Shown: one piece after another, positions 49,073 to 60,368 of the stretch
How the letters are laid out: the number at the start of each line of letters is the position of its first letter
How positions within the stretch are numbered: position 1 is the stretch's first letter
Notes under the pieces: generated by a model
Databases searched by the model: none
What the model was told of the DNA's origin: nothing
Seen by the model: only the letters and a program-made list of their open reading frames with translations
Translations under genes and position numbers: made by a program
Assembly: GCA_019448385.1 (NCBI GenBank)
Contig: JAGTXO010000010.1
Location: 682,001-746,000, forward strand
DNA from: Diacronema lutheri
Lineage: Eukaryota; Haptophyta; Pavlovophyceae; Pavlovales; Pavlovaceae
Direction of reading: 5' to 3'
Length of the DNA stretch: 64,000 nucleotides

Positions 49073-49434
49073 GAGCGCGCGCTGCTCGGCCGGGGGCGAG
49101 GACTGTTCGTGCCGGCGCGTGCGCCGCAGGCAAGTGCCCCTCCCTGAACTGTTCCACGCGAGTGAGGGCAACGGAGCACGTGCGGTGCCGCCGCGCATGC
49201 CTTGAAAGTCTTCACATCCGCCCATCCCAGCATCAGCCGCACGAGCACGTCGTAATCGGTGGTGCAAAACGCCGCCTCCGGTCTTCCCTTCTCGTGGTCC
49301 ACACCTCTCGCCACCCCGGCGGTGCTCGTCTCATGGCGCTCGCTCGACGGGCACTTTTGACTGCTCGCCGACCCTGCCCGGCCAGCATCTGGTTGCGCCG
49401 GCCGTGTTGCCCACCTTGTGCCCCGACGCGCGCC
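49073..49434. other. Convergent intergenic region, no gene seen
   Basis: About 360 bp between the stops of the NAD-kinase fusion and the unknown membrane protein. I see no conserved frame, RNA gene or repeat. Confidence 0.5.
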
Positions 49435-50382
49435 TCAGAGCTGCTGGTTGGTGGCGCCCTTCTGCTCAAACGACACAGGCACGGGGCGCTGTTGCAGCGC
49501 GCCGAGCGGCACGTCCTGCATGCTGGCGGCTGGCGGGAGCTGCCAAGACAGCTCGAACGGCGGCAGGTCGTAGTCGCCGTGCAGCAGCCGGCCGGCAAAG
49601 GTTTGAGTCTCGACGGTAGACGTGCGCGCCTCGCTCTCCTGGATGCACGCGCCGAGCTCGACCGCAAACCTGGAGCAGGCGAGGGTGTACAACAGCGTCC
49701 AGGGCAGGACAGTCAGATTGCTCACGTGCATGAAGCTGCGATTGCCGTCGTTGAAGAAGAGAGTCACAAAGTTGACGTACGCCGGCTCGGTGGCAAGGAT
49801 GTCATTGCGCAGCGTGGCGTGCGTCGGCGCCGGAAACATGCTGAGCTCGCTCAGCATGGCGTACGGGCCGACGACGTACAGATGGCCAACCGAGCTGGGC
49901 GAGAAGAAGAAGGGGTATATGCTTGGCTGCAAATAGCCACCCTTGCGATGCCGATGGAGCAGCGGCTTATCCAAGTCCATCGCGTACCGAGCGTATCGGC
50001 GCATTGTCAGACCCTCGCCAGGCAGCTTATAGAGCTGGCCGCGCGAGTGGAACGGGTTGAGCGCCTGCTGCGCGACGGCGGCAAGCTTGAAGCAGATTGA
50101 CACGTGCATCGTGCTCAGCGAGAAGAGCCACGCGTGCGGGAAGCGACCGACGACGTACGCAAATCCGCGCCAGCCGCCTGAGAGCCAGATCTTGAGGTGG
50201 ACGACAACCACCACAAATACCCAAAACGCGGCGATGGCGATGGCCAACAGGCGCGACGGGATGAAAGCGAGCACGACGATCATCGCGAGGAGCGTGCCCG
50301 TCGCGCAGACAACCTCAAACGCCGTGGAAGCATCCCGGCGCGGCATACCAGCATCCCGGCGCGGCATACCGAGCTTGAGCAT
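49435..50382 (-). CDS. Membrane protein of unknown function
   Basis: 315 residues from the ATG at 50382; I do not recognise it. The N-terminus contains a duplicated GMPRRDA (from a 21-bp direct repeat), then two adjacent hydrophobic helices (VVCATGTLLAMIVVLAFIPS and LLAIAIAAFWVFVVVVVHLK). A further hydrophobic piece (YPFFFSPSSVGHLYVVGPYA) and one near residue 230 (LPWTLLYTLACSRF) follow. The soluble part has no known motif. Its codon usage and lack of frame breaks support a real gene. Transposon copy 2 begins 42 bp upstream of its ATG, so its promoter is either inside the element's terminal repeat or has been displaced. Confidence 0.6.
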   Translation of the reverse strand: MLKLGMPRRDAGMPRRDASTAFEVVCATGTLLAMIVVLAFIPSRLLAIAIAAFWVFVVVVVHLKIWLSGGWRGFAYVVGRFPHAWLFSLSTMHVSICFKLAAVAQQALNPFHSRGQLYKLPGEGLTMRRYARYAMDLDKPLLHRHRKGGYLQPSIYPFFFSPSSVGHLYVVGPYAMLSELSMFPAPTHATLRNDILATEPAYVNFVTLFFNDGNRSFMHVSNLTVLPWTLLYTLACSRFAVELGACIQESEARTSTVETQTFAGRLLHGDYDLPPFELSWQLPPAASMQDVPLGALQQRPVPVSFEQKGATNQQL

Positions 50383-50423
50383 TTTGTCGGTGTGTTATTT
50401 TTCACAATTACCCCAGCATCATA

Positions 50424-50861
50424 CTGCCCGTTGGGTCTGAGTTCGCGGACGAAGGAATAGGAGAGACCCGCGCGCGAAAAAGCGAAAATGGCCGCGAGAG
50501 GTGCGCGCGCGCGTCGCGTCGGCCCCGCGGGAGGTGGCGCGGTGCGTGTCGCGCTATGCGTGTCGCCGCTGCGCGTGGGGGTTCCTGACATACCCGGGAA
50601 CCCCGCTCTCATAACCGCGACACGTGCAGGCGGCGCGGCCGCAGCGCCGCGAGCGGCGTCATCATCGGCGTCGGTCGCGGGCACCGGCTCTCGGTCGAGG
50701 TCATGAAGATCATCCTGTGGCGGCTATTTTCTCGGCAGGAGCGCGGTGAGGATCGCGGATGACCTCCACACATCCACCGACACGCTCACGGAGTCGATCG
50801 TCCGCGCCACCATCGAGCGGTACGAGGCCACCGGCATCGTCGATTCCCAGCCGAACAAGCC
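50424..50861 (+). repeat. Left terminal inverted repeat, copy 2 (438 bp)
   Basis: Inverted match to 52788-53225, with one mismatch seen (GGGGGTTCC on the left against GGGAGTTCC on the complement of the right). Confidence 0.92.
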
Positions 50862-51170
50862 GTGCGCGAAGCTCATGAGCGAGCTCGACCAGGAGCTGAT
50901 GCTCGCGATCATGGCGGAGCAACCGTGACTTCACTTAAGCGAGATTGCGGCCGAGCTGCAGGCCGTCACGCTCAAGGCGTTCACGCGCGAGTACATTCAC
51001 TACAACCTCTGCGCCGCCGGCCTCTCGCTCAAGAAGATACTAACGACGCTTCCGACGGGTCAAGAAGTGCGGGGTCAGGAAAAAGCAGCGCGTCCAAGCG
51101 GCCCGCGACGAAGAAGAACACCTCGGGCATGCTGAGGAACAGCTGCGCGCGCTCGACGCTGCTGTTGATG
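50703..51170 (+). pseudogene. Tc1/mariner-type transposase N-terminal remnant, copy 2
   Basis: Same helix-turn-helix remnant as in copy 1 (LHTSTDTLTESIVRATIERY, EATGIVDSQPNKP), with the same stop codon after AIMAEQP. Here it is further interrupted by the 46-bp LINE-tail insertion just before the QRVQAARDEE segment. Confidence 0.7.
51039..51084 (-). mobile_element. 46-bp insertion carrying the LINE 3' tail
   Basis: Present in transposon copy 2 and absent from copy 1 at the same point (after AAGAAGAT). It begins ACTAACGACGCTT which, with the preceding AT, is the exact complement of the LINE tail AAGCGTCGTTAGTAT. The following bases (CCGACGGGTCAAGAAG) resemble but do not equal the corresponding LINE bases (ACAGGCGGGTCAGCAGG). 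It is probably a heavily 5'-truncated copy of a related LINE subfamily or of a short element using the same tail. No coding content. Confidence 0.7.
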
Positions 51171-51187
51171 TGCTCAGCAGCCTTGAT

Positions 51188-52620
51188 TCACGCCTGCGCG
51201 GTCGCATCCCAGCCAACTTTGCACAACTCGAGCGCCTGCGCGACCTGCTGCGCGAGCGCCACGCTCTGAGCGGCCGGCATAGTGGGAGCAATGGACTGCG
51301 GCGCCGGCACGGGCGCGGAGTAGGCATCGAACGCGCCGGCCCAGCCGCCCGACGCCACGAGGCCGCCGCCACCGACCTTGCCAGGGTGCTTGGGCGGGGG
51401 CGTCACCTCGACGACAAGGTAAAGAATGCAGATGTCCAAGTCCTGCTGCGCGCCGCTCGGCGCGTAAAACCTGCGCGCCACGTCGGCATCGTCGGTGATC
51501 AGCGTCAGGCGGACGAACACTGCGGGCGCGCCGACCTCTCGCTGATGCCGATCCGGTAGAGCCGAAGGGAGTGAGGCGGCTGCGGCAGGTTGCCGTGAGT
51601 CGAGTCGTGCGTCGAGCGTAGGAGCGTGGTGAGCACGTCGCGGCTCTCGACCACCGCGTAAAAGCCGTCGGCTGCTTGTAGACCGACGAGAGCGCGTAGC
51701 GGCGCGGAAGCGCTTGCTTCGTCATCCTCACCGTCTTCGCCGGTCGAGTGCGATTAGCGGCGCGACGCGTCTCGCGCGCCGGGCCGGCGCGCCGACACAT
51801 CGCTCGTCTCCGCCGTGCGCTCCTCAAGCTGCGCGGCTTTGATCTCCGCCGCCTTTGCGGCCGCCTCGTCCTTGTTGGCGCGCGTCTCAGCCGACCGGGC
51901 CTGCGCTTGCGCCTTCTCCCCGAGCGCAGGCGCAAAGTGCACCTTGTTCTCCTCTGCGTGCGCGCGGCCTCCGACTTGGCGAGCTCCGCGGCCTCCGCGC
52001 TATACTGAAGAGGAGCTTGGCCCTTTTTAAAGCTTGCACGCGAGTGATCGCATCGTTGTCCCCCGAGTTGGCGCCCAGCTTGACGCACAATGGCTCGCCC
52101 GGCTTGAGGGCATCAACGTAGAGGGCATCAACGTACGCGTCAAAGGACACGAGGTACACGCGCAGCGTCTCCAAAGGCTTCCCCTCCTCCTCGGAGTCGT
52201 CCGCCACGACTTGAGCGAATCCTGCGCGGGCACCGCCGCAAGCCCACGCGCCGGCTCGTGCTCGTCCGGCTCGTGCTCGTCCGGCTCGGCCGCCGGCAGC
52301 GCGCTCGAGCTACCGGCCTTCGCGCCGGCCCCGCCGCCGGCGAGGGCGCGCACTGGAGCCGCTTTCTCGGGCGGCTTCGTTGCGCCAGCGCTGGGCTTGC
52401 GAGACGAGCGCTGCGGCAGCGCGCCAATTGTTGTAGGCGAGTACATGGTAACCCTCGGCACGCGGGGTCGCGCGCCAGCCGGCGCCGAGGTCTCGCGCGC
52501 GCGATTGGCCTCGTCTTGGTCGGCCTTGCGCTTCGCTCGCGTCATCTTGTCGGCTATCGCCTTGTCCAACGGACCGGCGCGCGCGACCTTGACGCGACCA
52601 ACGCCAGCGCGCGCGCCGGC
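51188..52620 (-). pseudogene. Minus-strand cargo-like frames inside transposon copy 2
   Basis: Same series of unrecognised minus-strand pieces as in copy 1. With the extra 14 bp here the Asp/Glu/His/Pro repeat reads EPDEHEPDEHEPARG, and its frame no longer joins that of LRVYLVSFDAYVDALYVD. The FVRLTLITDDADVARRFYA piece and the coiled-coil piece are retained. Confidence 0.45.
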
Positions 52621-52787
52621 GTCCGCGTCCAAGCGGAGGGCCGCGAGCGCGCCTGCGCCGGCCGGCGGGCCGGGCGCGGCGGATGTCGCAGCTGCGGCGG
52701 CGGGGTCCTGGCCATCTTGGGAACCCGGGGCCGGCACGGCGACACCGTCCGCGACGCCGCCGTCCGCTGCCGGCTCACCGAGCGTGT

Positions 52788-53225
52788 GGCTTGTTCGGCT
52801 GGGAATCGACGATGCCGGTGGCCTCGTACCGCTCGATGGTGGCGCGGACGATCGACTCCGTGAGCGTGTCGGTGGATGTGTGGAGGTCATCCGCGATCCT
52901 CACCGCGCTCCTGCCGAGAAAATAGCCGCCACAGGATGATCTTCATGACCTCGACCGAGAGCCGGTGCCCGCGACCGACGCCGATGATGACGCCGCTCGC
53001 GGCGCTGCGGCCGCGCCGCCTGCACGTGTCGCGGTTATGAGAGCGGGGTTCCCGGGTATGTCAGGAACTCCCACGCGCAGCGGCGACACGCATAGCGCGA
53101 CACGCACCGCGCCACCTCCCGCGGGGCCGACGCGACGCGCGCGCGCACCTCTCGCGGCCATTTTCGCTTTTTCGCGCGCGGGTCTCTCCTATTCCTTCGT
53201 CCGCGAACTCAGACCCAACGGGCAG
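52788..53225 (-). repeat. Right terminal inverted repeat, copy 2 (438 bp)
   Basis: Complement of 50424-50861. It shares the copy-2-specific variants with the left arm. Confidence 0.92.
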
Positions 53226-53227
53226 TA

Positions 53228-53703
53228 GCTTCTCGTTTCTGCGTACTTTAAACAAGTTGCTCTTTGTGACGGGTGAAATGTTCTGCGTGCCTGATTGGTG
53301 CAAGGTCATCAACGCATCGCACCTGATCTCAGCAGGTGCAAAACCTGATCAAGTGCGACAAGCTCATTTGAGGCATTCATGGGCGCTGGCGTCCCCATCG
53401 CAGCTGCCGGCGCGCTGCGCCGTGTGGTGGCACGTCGCCTCCATGACGAGCTTACGAGTTCAACAGCACGTGCCGACTCGGCGACGCGACCAGCGTGACT
53501 TGCGCGCGTTTGCTCTGATGTCCAAATGGGCGTCCCGCTGCGGCGGACGACATCACTGCTCGCAATGCGCGCGCCCCACCGACGCTCCAAGCCTCCAACG
53601 CGAGGAGCTGCGCCGCCGCCTCGGATCGGCGATCCGCTCGATCCCGGCGCGCGGCGTTGCATGCCGCGCGCACGTGCAGTGCACGCCCTGCCTGCCAAGG
53701 CGC
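53228..53703. other. Intergenic region, no gene seen
   Basis: About 475 bp between transposon copy 2 and the end of the phosphate translocator. It has a perfect 7-bp hairpin, GCACCTG-ATCTCAG-CAGGTGC, at about 53319-53339, which might belong to the 3' end of a transcript. No coding frame is convincing. Confidence 0.5.
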
Positions 53704-54990
53704 CTACTTGACCATCTGTGCGCGATTGCGCGCGTGCATGGGCGGCGCGCGCCGCAGTCTTTCCCGAGTGAGACGGCCGCGCCGGGGCGGGCGCGCGTGG
53801 TGGAAGCGCGCGCCGCGCCGTGCCGCCCGGCGCTGCCGAGCGCGCGCGCGCACCGAGTAGAGGAAGACGCCACCGATGCCGATGGCGCAGCCGAGCAGCT
53901 TCATCGGATCGAGGCTCTCCTTGAGGACGATGGCGACGCCGACGATCACGATCACGCGCTTGGCCGTGTTGGCGACAGACTGGGTCGTCGCCGATGTCTT
54001 CTTGATGGTCAGCGTCGAGAGCTCGTTGTAAATGTAGAAGAAGATCGCGGACGTGAGCAGGTTGACCTGCAGCGCCTTGGACTGCTTGAACGTCTCGACG
54101 AACGCGCCCCACTTGGACATCTCGGTCGCCATCCAGACGGGCAGCAGCACGACGGCGGAGAGAATCATCGTGAGCGCGAACTGGTTGCCGACCGTGCCGA
54201 TCCGCTCCTTGAGCCCGGCCGTCTCCATCAGCTTCTTGTTCTCGTTGGAGCGGAATGCCGCCATCAAATTGGCGAGCATCGCGGTGATGAGCGCCGACCA
54301 GGCGAAGTCGAGCTCCTTGGCGGAGGCGAGGCAGACGCCGCCGATCACTGGGATCAGCGCGAGCCACTTCGCCTTCGAGATTGACTTGCCGTAGATGGTC
54401 GTGCCAAGGACGGCGGCGAACGCCGGCTCGGCCGCCTTGACGATCTGCGTGAACGAGACGGCGCCCGCGCCCATCGAGAAGACGGAGAACGCGTGCGCGC
54501 CAGCAAAGAAGATGGCGATCGGGAGCATCTTGATCAGGTCGCTGCTCGTCACCGCCGGCGCCTTGCGCGCGTCGGGCGCCGCCCAGAGGAAGAGGCCGTA
54601 GATGCTGCCGATCACAAGCTGCAGGAACGCGACCGTCATCGGGAAGCCGTCCTTGCCGCCCGCGGCGGTGAGCGCGCGCTTGTTGTTGAGCGTGTAGTAG
54701 TAGTTGAGCACGTACCAGAAGAAGAAGTAGGCCATCAGCGCGAAATCGATCTTCGCCGGCGCGCTCGCCACGAGCTTCTTCGTCGAGCCGCCGCGCACGA
54801 GCATGCGAGGCGCGACTGACGGCGCGGTCACGAGCGACGAGCGCGCCTTGGGGGCGAGCGCAATGCCGTCGACGTCCGCGCCCGCGCCGCGCAGGCGCGA
54901 GACGAGCGCCGGCGCGCCGCGGGGCGTCAGCGACGCGGCCGAGGCCGCGCCGACGAGGGCGAACAGCGCGAGCTTCGCGGCCTTCATCAT
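53704..54990 (-). CDS. TPT-like: Plastid triose-phosphate/PEP phosphate translocator (2 exons)
   Basis: Drug/metabolite-superfamily antiporter exchanging triose phosphate, PEP or pentose phosphate for inorganic phosphate across a plastid membrane. Exons 53854-54990 and a 12-nt last exon 53704-53715 (Met-Val-Lys-stop) are joined across a 138-bp GTGCGCG...GCGCACAG intron, giving 382 residues. Splicing restores the usual ending GIGGVFLYSMVK. The N-terminus MMKAAKLALFALVGAASAAS is a signal peptide followed by an Arg/Ala/Ser transit-like stretch: a bipartite presequence as used by secondary plastids. The mature part has FFFWYVLNYYYTLNNKRAL, FTQIVKAAEPAFAAVLGTT, and the substrate-site region LKESLDPMKLLGCAIGIGG, with Lys and Arg in KRVIVIVG. 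Which sugar phosphate it prefers cannot be read by eye. Confidence 0.93.
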   Translation of the reverse strand: MMKAAKLALFALVGAASAASLTPRGAPALVSRLRGAGADVDGIALAPKARSSLVTAPSVAPRMLVRGGSTKKLVASAPAKIDFALMAYFFFWYVLNYYYTLNNKRALTAAGGKDGFPMTVAFLQLVIGSIYGLFLWAAPDARKAPAVTSSDLIKMLPIAIFFAGAHAFSVFSMGAGAVSFTQIVKAAEPAFAAVLGTTIYGKSISKAKWLALIPVIGGVCLASAKELDFAWSALITAMLANLMAAFRSNENKKLMETAGLKERIGTVGNQFALTMILSAVVLLPVWMATEMSKWGAFVETFKQSKALQVNLLTSAIFFYIYNELSTLTIKKTSATTQSVANTAKRVIVIVGVAIVLKESLDPMKLLGCAIGIGGVFLYSVRARARQRRAARRGARFHHARPPRRGRLTRERLRRAPPMHARNRAQMVK

Positions 54991-55375
54991 CTGTCCCAAA
55001 TGAAGTCAAAAACACGCGCAGGCAGGGTCCTGCCAGAAAGAGCCGTTCGTAAAAGTTTTTTTGAGTTTTGCAAAAGAGTAGAAAAATCGCACGGGCGACT
55101 TCAAGCGGGCGCCGGCCGCCGGACGGCCAGTTGGCGTCCTCCGTGGCGATCGCGGTCCTCGGGCCCTGAACGCCTGATGCAAGCATCGACGTCCTGGCGC
55201 CGCCCCTGTGCTTGGCTGCGCTTTCTCAACCCGCATGACCGCAGTCTGTCTCGCGGCGTCTCGACGCGATGTTTGACGTCAATGACGTGGTGTCGGCCTG
55301 TCGGGCGTGGCCGCAGCCCGGCCCGCGGCGACCATCGCCAATCGACGCCGTAAGACGCGCCGCGCGGGCGGGCGA
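54991..55375. other. Intergenic region, no gene seen
   Basis: About 385 bp upstream of the translocator and downstream of the PDZ gene. It contains a 14-bp palindrome, GGCAGGGTCCTGCC, at about 55021-55034 close to the translocator start and a T-rich stretch beside it (about 55050-55090). Probably the translocator promoter. Confidence 0.45.
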
Positions 55376-56098
55376 TCACCAGAGCTTGAACGGGCCCCGC
55401 CCGCCCTTCTTGCCCTCCTCCTCCGCGACAATCTGCTCCTGCAGGCTCTTGACCTGGTCCTCTTTCGCCTTGCGCATCTTCGCATCCGCTGCAGCCGCGG
55501 CTTTAGAGCTGGCAGCAAACTTTGCCGGCTCCTCGAGCACAAGAGACACGTCGCCCGCGCGCACGGCGATCGCCTTGACGACGCGATCGCGGCCGGCACC
55601 GCGGCAGCTCCACATCGAGTCGCCAAACGTGGCCGAACACATGACAACGATATCGCCCTTCTTGAGCAAACCCCGGCGCTCCGCATCCTGCGCGCTCGAG
55701 CCGTCGAGGATGTCCGCGATCTGGCGAGCGCGCGCGCGAGAATGTTCGCACGGTGGGCGGGCGCGCGCGCGGCTTTGGCCTCACGGTGGGGCGTGTGCAG
55801 CGGCGTGTCGCTTACAAATGCTACGTGGATGGGGAGCGCGCGCGCGCGCGCGCGCACACACCACCACCGAGTTGCCGGGCCCGTTGACCAGCTCGAGCCC
55901 GAGCGGCTTTTTGAGCGTCACCTTGCGGTCGCCCGCGCCCGCGGCCCTGCGCGAACGGTCCGAGTTGAAAAGCATCGTCGAGCACGCGCGCGACAGCCTC
56001 GGCTGCGGCGTGCGCGCAAGGCACGCTTGCCTCACGCTTGCCAGGCCCGACGCGGGGGGCGCGAACATTGCGACGACGGCGATGATTGCGAGCCGCAT
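55376..56098 (-). CDS. Plastid-targeted PDZ-domain protein (2 exons)
   Basis: 193 residues, exons 55862-56098 and 55376-55720. The N-terminus MRLAIIAVVAMFAPPASGLA is a signal peptide followed by a basic transit-like stretch, again the secondary-plastid pattern. The domain starts at KVTLKKPLGLELVNGPGNSV and, across the 141-bp intron, continues IADILDGSSAQDAERRGLLK, KKGDIVVMCSATFGDSMWSC and VVKAIAVRAGDVSLVLEE. This is a PDZ fold like that of the thylakoid protein MET1/ZKT (PLGL, SATFGD.MW, V.AI..R.G.V.L), here without TPRs. The tail is a charged helix (DAKMRKAKEDQVKSLQEQIV). A role in photosystem assembly or repair is possible by analogy. The donor lies within a GTG run, so its exact position may be off by a few codons. 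Confidence 0.78.
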
Positions 56099-56109
56099 GA
56101 TGGCGGTGT

Positions 56110-56175
56110 CCTCAATATTTATTTATTTATTATTTATGTGGGTATTCGCTTTTTCAGTTTTTCTCGTTTTCATGA
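56110..56175. promoter_or_regulatory. AT-rich promoter-like stretch upstream of the PDZ gene
   Basis: TATTTATTTATTTATTATTT at about 56119-56138, then T-rich sequence, in an otherwise very GC-rich window. It lies directly 5' of the PDZ-protein ATG (56098), whose transcript runs left. On the other side it abuts the 3' end of the LpxD gene, so it could also serve as an AU-rich 3' signal for LpxD. Confidence 0.4.
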
Positions 56176-56249
56176 GGGCTGATCAAGGGAGGCGGGAGGA
56201 TGGAGGGGGAGGATGCCTGACCACACTGGCACGCCCCGCCGTTCCCGCG

Positions 56250-58589
<2,340 letters not shown>

Positions 58590-58598
58590 CCAGGCAGG

Positions 58599-59285
58599 TC
58601 ACGCACGGAACTTTGGGCGAAGCTCCCACGTGCCGCTGTTCGGGCCTGCGCTGTTGTACATGCACACCTCGTTCAGCACGGGCTTGATGTGCGCATCCGA
58701 CTGGTCGATGGCCGCGGCCAGCTCCTTAAATGACCAGCCGGGCCGCTCGAGCGTGAAGAGCGAAAGCAGCTTCTTCTTGAGCGCCTCCGGCTCCATCCGC
58801 TCACGGATCTCGCGCGCCTGCCCGCCACCGGCGCTCGAGCGCACGAGGACAGGGCCGTCGGACACCTCGGTCTGCTGCATCGTGCGCTTGGGCAGGGCAG
58901 CCTCGAGCTTGCGCTTTTGCACCTTGCGCGGGTCAACCCTCAGCGATCCGCTCGCGACTGCCTTGCCGACGAGCGCGAGCCCGAGCGCGTCCTTGGCAAA
59001 GGCATGGTCGTACACCCCCTGCGCTGCGCGCTGGTCCACGTCGCACGTCATCGGCGGCGCGTACGCCGACTGCGTGTCAATCTCGTTCACGTGGAAGCGC
59101 AGCGGCACGGCGCCGCCCGTCGCGCTCGCCAATGCCGGCCCGAGCTCCACGTCGCCGAGGTGCTCGCCAGCCTCGGCTTCGCAGCAGCGCCGGAAGATGT
59201 GCTCCGGCACCTTGAGCAGGTACACGGTCTCGCCCGCGCGCTCCGTCCGCACGCGCTCTAAAGGCTCGGCCGCCTTCGTGAGCAT
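58599..59285 (-). CDS. GTF2F2: TFIIF beta subunit (RAP30, GTF2F2)
   Basis: Small subunit of general transcription factor IIF, which recruits RNA polymerase II to promoters. 228 residues (human 249), intronless, ATG at 59285. The N-terminal dimerisation part has ETVYLLKVPEHIFRRC and GDVELGPA, with FHVNEIDTQSAY. The central part, LGLALVGKAVASGSLRVDPR, matches the region LALEGIVVQRAECRP of human RAP30. The C-terminal winged helix is clear: RERMEPEALKKKLLSLFTLE, GWSFKELAAAIDQSDAHIKP, VLNEVCMYNSAG and the closing GTWELRPKFR (human NTWELKPEYR). Divergent from the R-SNARE gene (163 bp). Confidence 0.92.
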   Translation of the reverse strand: MLTKAAEPLERVRTERAGETVYLLKVPEHIFRRCCEAEAGEHLGDVELGPALASATGGAVPLRFHVNEIDTQSAYAPPMTCDVDQRAAQGVYDHAFAKDALGLALVGKAVASGSLRVDPRKVQKRKLEAALPKRTMQQTEVSDGPVLVRSSAGGGQAREIRERMEPEALKKKLLSLFTLERPGWSFKELAAAIDQSDAHIKPVLNEVCMYNSAGPNSGTWELRPKFRA

Positions 59286-59448
59286 AGCGGGCGGCGAGCG
59301 GCGAGCGACGAGCGACGCGCGGCGAGCGACGAGCGGCGAGCCTGTGGGGCGCGGCGCGGCGCGGGCCAAATCCCCCGCAGCGGCTGGGTGGGAGTCCAAA
59401 GTCCGAAAAGAGGAAGGCTCTTCTGCGGTTCCGCCTTGGAGAGGCAGC

Positions 59449-60027
59449 ATGAGCGGAGCGCCGCCGGCCAGGCCTGCCCCGGGCAACCCTGCGGGGATCT
59501 CCAAGGTGCAGGAGGTGCAGCTGCAGGTGGAGGAGGCGTCGAACGTGATGCGCGATAACGTGAGCCAGATGCTCTCCAACTATGAGAAGGCTGAGGTGCT
59601 CGAGGACAAAGCGGGTGCGCGCGCGGGAGCCGTGGCGGGCTTTCGCCTTGTTCGCGCGCCCGAGGGCGGCTCCACGCGCGTGCTCGTCTCGCGTGGCCTT
59701 GCGGCGCCGGTCTGCCAAGCGCCCGGGCCTCACCGCTGATCACGCTCGTCGGCGGCGCGGCCCCGCCCGCCCGATCGCCGCTGCGCCCACCCGCGCCGCG
59801 CAGCAAACTTGACATCTGAGTCCAAGAAGTTCTACAAGCGGAGCAACCAGGTGAAGAAGACGATGTGCATGAAGAACGCGAAGATGTGGATGCTCATCGC
59901 CTGCATCGTCACGCTTGTCATCATCGTCATCACGGTGCCGCTGGTCGTGCAGGGCGTCGCAGCAGCCAGGGCATTGGAGGACAAGCGCAACCAGGACGAG
60001 GGCAAGAACGAGACCATGGGCAACTGA
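59449..60027 (+). CDS. R-SNARE of the VAMP/synaptobrevin family (2 exons)
   Basis: 129 residues, exons 59449-59614 and 59804-60027, with a 189-bp GTGCGCG...CGCGCAG intron. A Pro/Ala-rich head is followed by the SNARE helix VQEVQLQVEEASNVMRDNVS, whose Arg (VMRDNV) is the zero-layer residue of R-SNAREs, then AEVLEDKAANLTSESKKFYK across the splice, and a C-terminal transmembrane anchor (MLIACIVTLVIIVITVPLVV). The tail after the anchor (about 20 residues, acidic) is longer than in animal VAMPs. No longin domain, so brevin-type. It mediates vesicle fusion in the secretory or endosomal route; the compartment cannot be told from sequence. Confidence 0.93.
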
Positions 60028-60368
60028 GAGCGTGCAATACACGGCGCACGCAACGCCTGCGCGCGGCCGCGCACGCTGCACCGCCGTGCGGCGGCCGAGC
60101 GAGCCGTAGACCGCGCGGCGCAGGCGCGGGCGCGTCGTCGGTCGCTGGCGTGACCGACGAGCCGCACTGCCGGTCACCCATGGAGGAGGTGCCTCTTGAG
60201 CGGCCGGTGCTAGCGGCGGGCGCATCACACGGGGGGGATCAGACGTGAACATGAGATTCAGCAACCGCCGCTTCTCGCCACGGCGACCAGGGGCAAGGGC
60301 CAGGTGCACCCCGCGTCAGACACAAACACCACAGTCAGACCCGCCGCTTTTCAAAGGACGTCCCCACA
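60028..60368. other. Intergenic region, no gene seen
   Basis: About 340 bp between the R-SNARE stop and the ATG of the NT-C2 gene, presumably 3' and 5' untranslated sequence and promoter. It has a G-run (GGGGGG at about 60233). No conserved frame or RNA gene seen. Confidence 0.5.

Larger units (their letters stand above)
50424..53225 (+). mobile_element. DNA transposon copy 2, with a nested LINE tail
   Basis: A 2,802-bp copy of the element at 21961-24702, in the same orientation, flanked by TA (50422-50423 and 53226-53227). It has 438-bp terminal inverted repeats and the same internal frames. It differs from copy 1 by a 46-bp insertion at about 51039-51084 (related to the LINE 3' tail), by having 14 bp more around 52290, and by about 18 substitutions. 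The same transposase stop codon is present, so both copies were probably mobilised by a transposase supplied elsewhere. Confidence 0.92.

Noticed and set aside
46403-49267. 954-codon open frame antisense to the phosphatase-NAD kinase gene
   Set aside because: It mirrors a gene with strong homology in the other direction; the translation is Arg/Ala-rich with no domain. Long antisense frames arise because stop codons are rare at this GC content.
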